The notes below the pieces were generated by a model, which made no database searches, was not told the origin of the DNA, and saw nothing but the letters and a program-made list of their open reading frames with translations. A program made the position numbers and the translations under genes. From DAOUMU01 sp034409055 (GTDB lineage: Bacteria; Chloroflexota; Anaerolineae; 4572-78; J111), in the NCBI GenBank assembly GCA_034409055.1, contig DAOUMU010000513.1, forward strand, positions 1 through 34,340: 34,340 bases of DNA, written 5' to 3'. Positions 13,824 through 20,484 of the stretch are shown in pieces (within the stretch, counting starts at the first letter, position 1; each line of letters opens with the position of its first letter).

Positions 13824-14984
13824 TCATTTTTGTCCAATTTTTTTTGCGTTTTTGGGGTTTTTCAATAAACCATTGGCCGCACCCACGCCAAGCACAATCA
13901 GCACCAAACCCCCAAGAGTCAATGCGCCGGCAGAGATATTTCTAGGCAGTATGGCCCCAGCGTCGGGCAGGCTACTCTCTTCGCTGGTCGGGGTAGCCGG
14001 TTGTTCGTCGCTGGCCGGGGTAGCGGTCGCTTCTGTAACAGGGGTGGCTGTAGGTGTGACCGTAGTAGGGACGCTAATTGTCGCGGTGGGTGTTATCTGC
14101 TCGACAGGCACAGGCGGGGGTGGGAAGTAGGGGCCAATCAGCGAAACATCATCGACATTGAAGTCTAATTCGGTGCCGGTTGGCTCTATTTTTACCCCCC
14201 GAATGAACAGGGTAATTTTGTTGGTATCCGTGGTGAAAATGGTGCGGGTGACACGCTGGTAGAAAAGATGTTGGGCATCGGCCGGCGGGCCGCCTGACCC
14301 GATCCGTAATTGCTCGGTCAAGGGCATAGTATACCAGGTTTGGACGTTATAGTGTTTGCCTCTCCCTTGATAATCAATGCCCCACTGCATGGCATATTCA
14401 CCCTGGTTTCTCAGTTCAGGCGGAGCATCACTCCGCATCAGGGCGTGGATAGTCAGGTTATAATTAGCGTTAGGCACGACCTCTACAGTCTGATAAATGG
14501 CAATGATCCGATCCGGTTGGTAAGTGTCCACCTGATGAATTTCCATCAACTGGGCATGTTTGCCGCTGTGGACGGCCTCTACCCATCTCTCGGCGTACCA
14601 GCCATAGACAGCCCCCCCATTGTGGTAAGGCTCCCAATAGGTGGCGACACTGCTTCTGGGATTCTTTTCAAAATCCCCATTTTTGATCACGTTAGTCAGT
14701 TTAAATGAGGGTTGGGCCGGTTCTGGCGTGGCTGGCTCGTCCGAGCCGGAGTCGGGTAGGGCTGGTTGAACGCCGCCCTCTTTGTTGGGGACCCCAGGAG
14801 CAGTATCCCCCGATAGATGACGGATCTGATGCACGACCGGTCCCTGGTTGGGGGGAAGTTCCTGGTCGGTTTGGGCGTTAAAGCTGGCCACCGTAAAACC
14901 GGAGATGACAAAGGCTGACAGGATAAAAAGGGTTAAGACAAGGGTGGTCAGCAACTTACTGGTTTGGGGCGTTGGCTTAATCAT
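13824..14984 (-). CDS. Anchored surface protein with carbohydrate-binding-like domain
   Basis: A 386-residue protein with an N-terminal membrane or signal segment (~12-33; TTLVLTLFILSAFVISGFTV). A low-complexity Pro/Ser stretch follows, then a jelly-roll-like domain (~95-290) opening with VIKNGDFEKNP and containing IIAIYQTVEVVPNANYNLTI and ELDFNVDDVSLIG, as in CBM4/9-type modules. A Thr/Pro/Ala-rich stalk (~300-345) leads to a tail: LPDAG, a hydrophobic helix (LTLGGLVLIVLGVGAANGLL) and a basic end. This tail resembles sortase substrates (LPxxG) but could be a plain membrane anchor; no sortase gene is present. AAGGAGG lies 7 nt before the ATG. A second protein of the same design is encoded at 29566-30654. 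Ligand unknown. Confidence 0.75.
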   Translation of the reverse strand: MIKPTPQTSKLLTTLVLTLFILSAFVISGFTVASFNAQTDQELPPNQGPVVHQIRHLSGDTAPGVPNKEGGVQPALPDSGSDEPATPEPAQPSFKLTNVIKNGDFEKNPRSSVATYWEPYHNGGAVYGWYAERWVEAVHSGKHAQLMEIHQVDTYQPDRIIAIYQTVEVVPNANYNLTIHALMRSDAPPELRNQGEYAMQWGIDYQGRGKHYNVQTWYTMPLTEQLRIGSGGPPADAQHLFYQRVTRTIFTTDTNKITLFIRGVKIEPTGTELDFNVDDVSLIGPYFPPPPVPVEQITPTATISVPTTVTPTATPVTEATATPASDEQPATPTSEESSLPDAGAILPRNISAGALTLGGLVLIVLGVGAANGLLKNPKNAKKIGQK

Positions 14985-15050
14985 GAGACAGCCTCCTTGA
15001 GTCTACTACTGATTAAGTGGACATAATGTTAGTAACTTGAACTCATGACT

Positions 15051-15079
15051 ATCATAACATAACTAAAATAGTTTTTCAA
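15051..15079 (-). promoter_or_regulatory. Promoter of the anchored surface protein gene
   Basis: On the minus strand TTGAAA (15074-15079) and TATGAT (15051-15056) are separated by exactly 17 bp, and the -10 has a TGn extension (TGTTATGAT). Transcription would begin ~60 nt before the start codon. It diverges from the nuclease promoter 50 bp away. Confidence 0.6.
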
Positions 15080-15103
15080 TACGTGTAGTCAAGCGACTGC
15101 TGA

Positions 15104-15120
15104 ACTAGAATATTTGTTCT
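15104..15120. promoter_or_regulatory. LexA/DinR-like operator of the nuclease gene
   Basis: ACTAGAATATTTGTTCT differs at only 2 of 17 positions from the two operators at 11482 and 11516, including the shared ACTA flank. It lies just upstream of the extended -10 box at 15126-15134, over the expected -35. One half-site (GTTC) is perfect and the other (GAAT) is degenerate, so binding may be weaker. Confidence 0.6.
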
Positions 15121-15125
15121 GTTTG

Positions 15126-15134
15126 TGTTATACT
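15126..15134 (+). promoter_or_regulatory. Extended -10 promoter of the nuclease gene
   Basis: TGTTATACT is an extended -10 element. The -35 region is poor and coincides with the operator-like palindrome. The predicted start is near 15141, about 35 nt before the coding sequence. Confidence 0.5.
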
Positions 15135-15175
15135 GTTCATACGCAAATCAAATCAGCAGAAAAATCAGGAGATAA

Positions 15176-15985
15176 ATGATGAACAGTCGATTTTGGATAC
15201 CGTTATTTGCTATTCTGTTGGCAATATTGGCTTGTGGGGGAGAAGAGGGGCAGGATCCTACGCCATTCCCTGAGATCGACTTTCAAGAAGCGCCAGTGGT
15301 CAAGGTTGTAGACGGCGATACTATTGACGTATTGATAGACGGCGTCGAGTATCGGGTACGTTACATTCTGGTCGATACACCGGAGACGAAACATCCCACG
15401 AAGGGGGTGGAACCATTCGGTCCAGAGGCATTTGAGGCCAACCGGGAATTGGTTGAAAACAAGGTGATCAGGCTGGAAAAGGACGTCAGTGATAACGACC
15501 GCTACGGTCGATTGTTACGCTACGTCTACGTGGGTGATTTGATGGTCAATGAAGAGTTAATAAGGCGGGGGTTGGCCCGGGTGGCCACGTTCCCCCCCGA
15601 TGTGAAATATGTTGATCGATTCTTGGCCGTGCAGCGAGAGGCCCAGGCGGCCGGTGTTGGCATTTGGGGTGATGAGCCCGTTGTCAGGGACAGCATCATT
15701 ATTACCGCTGTCAATGTCCGTGATGAATACGTAGACATTCAAAACACGGGGCGTGAGCCGGTAGACCTGGCTGGTTGGAGCTTGGTCTCAGAGAACGGGT
15801 CACAGGCGTGTGATTTAGGGAGGACCATCCAGTCAGGTGAAACATTAAGAATTTGGGCCCTGGCCAAAGATGCCGACCAGGGGGGCTATAACTGTGGCTT
15901 TAGCCGAAATATATGGAGTAATTCTGAGCCAGACCCGGCTGTTCTGTATGATCCCAAGGGGGTAGAAGTGTCTCGAAAGGATTAG
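15176..15985 (+). CDS. Thermonuclease (SNase-fold) lipoprotein with C-terminal lamin-tail domain
   Basis: A 269-residue lipoprotein. The signal ends in the lipobox LLAILAC (Cys20). An SNase domain spans ~42-165 with VVKVVDGDTIDV, YRVRYILVDTPE (catalytic Arg/Asp region), LEKDVSDNDRYGRLLRYVYV and NEELIRRGLARV, so the catalytic Arg, Glu and Asp signatures are in place. A short lamin-tail domain follows (~173-262; IIITAVNVRDEYVDIQNTGREPVDLAGWSL). It should hydrolyse DNA or RNA outside the membrane with Ca2+. AGGAG lies 4 nt before the ATG at 15176 and 7 nt before a second ATG at 15179, which may be the real start. An operator like that of the translocase operon overlaps its promoter, suggesting a shared regulator. 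Confidence 0.88.
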   Translation: MMNSRFWIPLFAILLAILACGGEEGQDPTPFPEIDFQEAPVVKVVDGDTIDVLIDGVEYRVRYILVDTPETKHPTKGVEPFGPEAFEANRELVENKVIRLEKDVSDNDRYGRLLRYVYVGDLMVNEELIRRGLARVATFPPDVKYVDRFLAVQREAQAAGVGIWGDEPVVRDSIIITAVNVRDEYVDIQNTGREPVDLAGWSLVSENGSQACDLGRTIQSGETLRIWALAKDADQGGYNCGFSRNIWSNSEPDPAVLYDPKGVEVSRKD

Positions 15986-16007
15986 CGGATCTTTCATTTC
16001 TCCCTGC

Positions 16008-19000
16008 TCAACTCATTGGTTCCTTCCTCTCCTCAGTAGTTTTAAAGGTAATGGCGGTAACAGCCCCATTATCGTTACTAAGTGTGAGCGTGCCGCGTAA
16101 ACTTCGGGTGAGTTGCTGGATCAGGTACAATCCCACGTCGTGTTCTTCCAGGCACAACACCGCGTCCGGGTAGCCCGGGCCGTCATCCTGATACTCAAAC
16201 CGGATCATGCCGTTTTCAGCGCTAATGTGCACGGCGATGTAGCCGGTAGCCCGCCCGGCCATCGCATATTTGACGGTGTTGGTGGTCAGTTCGTTGATGA
16301 TGAGGGCCAGGTTCCCGGCTTGGCGGGGGGATACTGTGACCGGTGAGGGGGTGATGTCCACCTCAATCGTCTGGTCAGGGGGCAGGGCATTCAGGGTCAC
16401 CTGGACAATCTGGTCGGTCAGATCATTCAGGTGAACGGGGGCCCATTGGGACCGGGAAAGCATACGATGCACCTCGGCCAACCCCTCGACCCGCTGAATG
16501 AGACGCTCCAAGGTGGCTTCAATCACAGCGTGGCTCTCTGGTGGCGCATAGTGGCTTTCGGCCTGCATTAAGCCGATGATAGCCATCAGGTTGTTGCCTA
16601 CACGGTGGTTGACCTCTCTGAGTAAGTCCGCTTTAATACGCGCGTCTTCCTGGGTTTGCGCGTACAACCGGGCCTGGCGTAGGGCCACAGATAGGGAATC
16701 GGCCACTTCCTGGATAACTTCCAGATCCTCTGCCGTCAGGGCATCTGGTTCAGCAATTTCCAGGTTTAGGATGCCAATGAGTTGTTTTTGGGTTAAGAGG
16801 GGCACGATTGCCCAGGTCTGCCCACCGGCTTCCATCATCATCGAATACGCCACAGAGTCCGGCGGAAATGGCATAGTGTCGGTTAGTATCTGAACGTGGC
16901 CCTGCTTTAACTCGTCAAGGCTTGAAGTCGGAAGGCGAATCTCTGGTCCAGCAGGTTCCTCATAGATTCCGTTGGCCTGGGCAGCCAGAAGCGTGGCTAT
17001 ACCGGTGTTAGGGGCAATCTCTAGGACGTGGGTCCGCATGCAAGGCACTAGCCCCCGCAGACAGTCCAGCCCAGTACGGGCAATGGCCTCTGGCGACTCG
17101 GCGGCCAAAATAGCTTGTTCCAGCTCATGTAGCGCCAGCAGCCGTCCGGCATAGCGGTTCAAGGCCATTTCCGTGCGCTGGCGCACCAGGGCGTTGGCCA
17201 AGACCTCGCCAACGAGACGCAGCCACTGCGCTAGATCGTCTGACCAGGTCCGCTCAGCCTGGTAAGTTGATAATGCTATCGCTCCCCATACCATGATGCC
17301 GCCCACCTTTAGGGGAATAGCCAGGTGGGATTTGGGAAGTTTATGCAAACCGTACTGTTGGACCTCGGTAACATTGGGGGGCAAAACGTCTGGTAGCCGT
17401 TCCAGCACAATGGCTTTTCCCTGATGCAAGGGTTCAGTATACTGAGGGAACTGCTCACTCAAGTTCAAGTCACGTGGTGAGGGAATCCCAGGGAGGGTGT
17501 GAGTGTAAGTTATCATGAGTTCCTGGCCTTCTGAGAATTGTATGAGAGAACTCCGATCAACTCCCAAGAACTCGGTAATACGCCGCAGCCAACGCTCGAT
17601 TTCTTCATCAACATCGCTGACAGGCAGATTGACAAAAGTGGCTGAGAGTTCAGAAAGCAGCGCTTCGAACTGCAAGCGTTCCTCCTGAATCGCCTCTGCC
17701 CGCTTACGCTCGGTGATGTCCTGGCTAATACCCGTCAATGCTGTCACACCTCCCTGTGCGTCTTTGATCGGACTCAAAGTCACAGAAAAATAATGAGAAC
17801 CATCTGGCAGCCTCAACTCCCGCTCGAACCGGACAGGGTCCCCGGTTTCGAACGCGTGGTGGTACTTTGAGATGTAAAACTCCGCGTCCTGAGGAAAGAG
17901 TTCGCGCGGTCCTTTGCCCACAACGTCTGCCAGCGTGAAGCTACCTGCTTTCAAGGCACTCGGATTCACCGTCACGTACCGAAACTCCTGATCCACGACA
18001 AAGATGTGATCCTCGGCTCCCTCGAACAGTGAGCGATACCGCTCTTCGCTCTCCCGCAGTGCCTCCTCTACCTGCTTGTGTTCAGTGATATCACGATCAA
18101 TGCAGTTATAGCCAACGTAACGTCCAGAAGCATCTTTGACCCCCACCATCCGTGATTGAATCCATCGCCACTCACCACTTTTCATGCGTAAACGATATTC
18201 TACTTCGAATGAGGGTATACCATTGGGATAATCAGCAAAGAATTTTTCGGTTATCTTCAAATCATCAGGATGGACAGTGTCTCGCCACAACTGCGGATTA
18301 GCCGCAAATTCCTCGAGGCTGTAGCCAGTGATTTTGGCGTTGGCTGCGTTGAGCATTGAAAGCGTGCCATCAAGGCCTTGGAAGTAGACCATATCGTCTA
18401 CGCTTTCGATGAAGGTTCGCACTCGCTCTTCGGCTTGCCGTAGCGCTTCCTCCGTCCGCTTGCGCTTGGTGATGTCGCGCAAAGTAATCAGGCATCCTGC
18501 GAACCGGTTATGCCGGTCACGCAAAGACGAGAGACTGGCGGCAAAGTAACGTTCGTCCTGTCCTGCCCCCACGACAATCTCCGGGTGTGCCTCTTCTATA
18601 CCTTGACAGTACTCAACCAAATTGGGCCAATTCGCTAACACCTGGGCGGCCGGCTGTCCGATGACTGCTGAAGCCGGGTAACCAATGACCTCCTGGGCGG
18701 CAGGGTTGAGGTCAACCAGGCGACTTTGGGCGTCCAGCACGATTACAGCATCCCTCATGCTCTCGATGATCGTGTCACGTGCCACCGGCACGATATCGAA
18801 GAGCCGGTAACGAAACAACCCCCAGGCTACGATCAGGTTACTGAGGGCGAAAGTGAACGGGGTTATATCTCGATGGAGAGTGGGCACCATTCCCATCAGA
18901 GTCAACACCGTCCCCACCAGGGGAATGAGGGTGCCGGTAAGAATTACACCGATTTGGGCCCGGTAAAGCGGCTGGACCCGGATGAAATGACCGATGAGGA

Positions 19001-19490
19001 TGAAGAGACCTGACAGAACCAGCCCGTAAGCGTAAATAACCATCCCCCAAACGAAGAGAGAAAAATCATAGACCAGGGCCGGGAAGGGTTCGCCGGGGAC
19101 AAGCCAGGCGGTAGGCCAGATCAAGCCATGGAGATCGTTGGTAAAAATTAGCAGCAAGGCAATGATCGGTGTACTGGCCAGCAGCCCCCAGGTACGCTTT
19201 GGATGCACCAGTTTACGCCCTGTGTATTGGAGGGCAAAGGCTAAAAACACCATTGGCCAAACAAACGCCCCCACCCACTGGAGGTTATCCCAAAAAATCT
19301 TGGCTTCCAGGCTGGGGCTGGCCAGCTCAAATACGTAGCCCAAAGTCCATACAGCCTGAGTCAGCGCGACCAGAGCAAAGGGAAACGCTCCAATTGTCCT
19401 ACGACGACGCCAGGCATAGATACTAATTCCCATAGATGTAATCATTGAAACCAGATAGGAGATCAGGTAAAGTAGGGATTGCCAGTTCAT
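16008..19490 (-). CDS. Multi-sensor histidine kinase (7TM, PAS x3, GAF x2, HisKA_2-type)
   Basis: A 1160-residue membrane sensor kinase. Residues 1-220 form a seven-helix N-terminal domain of the histidine-kinase 7TM class. Three PAS modules follow (~230-345, ~350-470, ~475-600; each ends with an ITKRKR/ITEHKQ/ITERKR connector), then two GAF domains (~615-775 and ~795-950). The kinase core has the phospho-acceptor in REVNHRVGNNL (His962), a HisKA_2/HWE-like dimerisation helix, N-box NELTTNTVKYA and G-boxes DDGPGYP and VGLYLIQQL. AAGGAG lies 9 nt before the ATG. A minus-strand TATAAT (19586-19591) may be its -10. No response regulator is adjacent, so it is an orphan. The HisKA_2 class often pairs with stand-alone regulators controlling stress or light responses; the stimulus is unknown. 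Confidence 0.93.
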   Translation of the reverse strand: MNWQSLLYLISYLVSMITSMGISIYAWRRRRTIGAFPFALVALTQAVWTLGYVFELASPSLEAKIFWDNLQWVGAFVWPMVFLAFALQYTGRKLVHPKRTWGLLASTPIIALLLIFTNDLHGLIWPTAWLVPGEPFPALVYDFSLFVWGMVIYAYGLVLSGLFILIGHFIRVQPLYRAQIGVILTGTLIPLVGTVLTLMGMVPTLHRDITPFTFALSNLIVAWGLFRYRLFDIVPVARDTIIESMRDAVIVLDAQSRLVDLNPAAQEVIGYPASAVIGQPAAQVLANWPNLVEYCQGIEEAHPEIVVGAGQDERYFAASLSSLRDRHNRFAGCLITLRDITKRKRTEEALRQAEERVRTFIESVDDMVYFQGLDGTLSMLNAANAKITGYSLEEFAANPQLWRDTVHPDDLKITEKFFADYPNGIPSFEVEYRLRMKSGEWRWIQSRMVGVKDASGRYVGYNCIDRDITEHKQVEEALRESEERYRSLFEGAEDHIFVVDQEFRYVTVNPSALKAGSFTLADVVGKGPRELFPQDAEFYISKYHHAFETGDPVRFERELRLPDGSHYFSVTLSPIKDAQGGVTALTGISQDITERKRAEAIQEERLQFEALLSELSATFVNLPVSDVDEEIERWLRRITEFLGVDRSSLIQFSEGQELMITYTHTLPGIPSPRDLNLSEQFPQYTEPLHQGKAIVLERLPDVLPPNVTEVQQYGLHKLPKSHLAIPLKVGGIMVWGAIALSTYQAERTWSDDLAQWLRLVGEVLANALVRQRTEMALNRYAGRLLALHELEQAILAAESPEAIARTGLDCLRGLVPCMRTHVLEIAPNTGIATLLAAQANGIYEEPAGPEIRLPTSSLDELKQGHVQILTDTMPFPPDSVAYSMMMEAGGQTWAIVPLLTQKQLIGILNLEIAEPDALTAEDLEVIQEVADSLSVALRQARLYAQTQEDARIKADLLREVNHRVGNNLMAIIGLMQAESHYAPPESHAVIEATLERLIQRVEGLAEVHRMLSRSQWAPVHLNDLTDQIVQVTLNALPPDQTIEVDITPSPVTVSPRQAGNLALIINELTTNTVKYAMAGRATGYIAVHISAENGMIRFEYQDDGPGYPDAVLCLEEHDVGLYLIQQLTRSLRGTLTLSNDNGAVTAITFKTTEERKEPMS

Positions 19491-19648
19491 CCGTGCTTCT
19501 CCTTAAAAACCCGGGGGTTTCGCCCCGATTGGAAAGCTCTATCACCCTCATCCCATCCAGGCGGCGGGGGAGAGTTTTGGCTGACATTATAATATCATAG
19601 CTCTGCTCCAATGACAACGCTATCTGATCAGGCCCGTTTGTAAAATCC

Positions 19649-19678
19649 TTGACAGACATCTTGTTTTTGTGCTAAGAT
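19649..19678 (+). promoter_or_regulatory. Candidate promoter without a nearby gene
   Basis: TTGACA (19649-19654) and TAAGAT (19673-19678) are 18 bp apart. The -35 is perfect, the -10 matches at 4 of 6. No coding sequence follows for 800 nt, but an intrinsic terminator lies at 20116-20155, so a non-coding transcript of about 470 nt is possible. Confidence 0.45.
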
Positions 19679-19719
19679 AGTAGTGGAGAGTAATGTACGT
19701 ACTTTGACCAACTGATTTA

Positions 19720-19837
19720 GGTGTGTTTCAGTTACTTTAGAAATGCTCCCGCTGGACTTCCTTTGGTCGCAGTCCAGCGGTTTATAGCGTGGACTGTGGT
19801 CCACGCCCAGCGTGTCTTAAATCATTTGAAACGCACC
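19720..19837. repeat. Nested palindromic element, family 3
   Basis: Terminal inverted repeats GGTGTGTTTCA and TGAAACGCACC enclose two inner palindromes. The second, GCGTGGACTGTGGTCCACGC, shares the core GGACTGTGGTCC with the family 1 element at 13364-13466, although the outer ends are unrelated. Confidence 0.65.
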
Positions 19838-19850
19838 CATCTGGTTTAAG

Positions 19851-20008
19851 CTATACCAGACGCATACTGAAATTTCCACTTGCCATTTCCGAGAAGCTCT
19901 TGAATTACACGATATATCGGCATAATTGCTTGCAAGCTTCAATATGTAGTATGTCGGGCTAAATAGTTTCGTTCGTAAAATGGAAATTTTAGCGTGCGCT
20001 TAGTATAG
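19851..20008. repeat. Nested palindromic element, family 2 copy A
   Basis: 158 bp bounded by CTATACCAGACGCATACTGA at the left and the reverse complement CTATACTAAGCGCACGCTAA at the right, each continuing into AATTTCCA. The same termini bound the element at 30853-30957. The interior here is AT-rich and lacks the GCATAGGGATGC cores of the other copy. Confidence 0.7.
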
Positions 20009-20115
20009 TTTTCGGGGCGAAACTCCGTAGTTCACGTATCCCTATCAACGGGGTAGAGGGATATCTTCACCTGCGTTTCGCACTGAGCACCAGGCGATCA
20101 CTATTTGCTTCAACC

Positions 20116-20155
20116 AAAAGGGAGGACGGGAGTAATTTCCTGTCCTCCCTTTTTT
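20116..20155. terminator. Strong intrinsic terminator
   Basis: GGGAGGACGGGA pairs with TCCTGTCCTCCC (one mismatch) around a short loop, followed by TTTTTTCTTT on the plus strand and preceded by AAAA. It has no protein gene upstream on the plus strand. It therefore either ends a non-coding RNA or insulates the subtilase gene. Confidence 0.75.
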
Positions 20156-20160
20156 CTTTC

Positions 20161-20335
20161 TGTCGGAGAAGGTAGCAGAGACATCTCCATGCCTCTGCGG
20201 GGACGGCATAGGGATGCCGCCCCTACTGTCGGAGAAGTAGCAGAGACTCCCTATGCCTCTGTCGGAGAAGTAGCAGAGGCATCCCCATGCCTCTGCGGGG
20301 ATGGCATAGGGATGCCGCCGCCTACTTTTCTGACA
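20161..20335. repeat. Palindromic element with tandem internal units
   Basis: Ends TGTCGGAGAAGGTAG and CTACTTTTCTGACA are inverted repeats. Inside, TGTCGGAGAAG starts again at 20227 and 20260, and the core GGCATAGGGATGCC occurs twice, with the related GCATCCCCATGCCTCTG interspersed. It looks like an element that has duplicated or inserted into itself. The GCATAGGGATGC core is shared with the element at 30853-30957. Confidence 0.65.
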
Positions 20336-20340
20336 AGCTG

Positions 20341-20463
20341 CTATAGACATTCAGACAATGTTTTTGAGCGGAGTCGAGGCTTTAGCCGGTTTTGGCCCGA
20401 CTCTGACCGGCTGAAGCCTCGACTCCGACCCTGGATCCAAAATCTTTTTCTGAGAAACTATAG
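20341..20463. repeat. Palindromic element with 22-bp perfect-type stem
   Basis: Outer ends CTATAGACATTCAGA and TCTGAGAAACTATAG form imperfect inverted repeats. The inner arms GGAGTCGAGGC ... GCCTCGACTCC extend to a 22-bp stem with one mismatch (20369-20427). The element ends 22 nt before the subtilase start codon, so it would place a very stable hairpin in that mRNA leader. Confidence 0.65.
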
Positions 20464-20484
20464 AGCCAGTTGAGGAGAGATAAA

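Larger units (their letters stand above)
19491..20484. other. Gene-free, repeat-dense intergenic region
   Basis: Nearly 1 kb between divergent genes with no credible protein gene. It holds a candidate plus-strand promoter (19649-19678), four palindromic elements (19720-19837, 19851-20008, 20161-20335, 20341-20463) and a strong terminator (20116-20155). The stretch 20009-20115 shows only weak self-complementarity (CCCTAT ... TAGAGGG). Short open frames here read through the repeats and lack ribosome binding sites. Confidence 0.75.

Noticed and set aside
19423..19659. Short minus-strand frame upstream of the histidine kinase
   Set aside because: It overlaps the kinase start and its likely promoter region and has no ribosome binding site or family resemblance.
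20161..20335. CRISPR-like array of short repeats
   Set aside because: Repeat units are palindromic, unevenly spaced (66 and 33 bp), and the intervening sequence is itself related to the repeats, so there are no unique spacers; no cas genes are near.
20105..20473. Plus-strand open frame of ~120 codons ahead of the subtilase
   Set aside because: It runs through a terminator and two palindromic repeats, has no ribosome binding site and no recognisable protein features.
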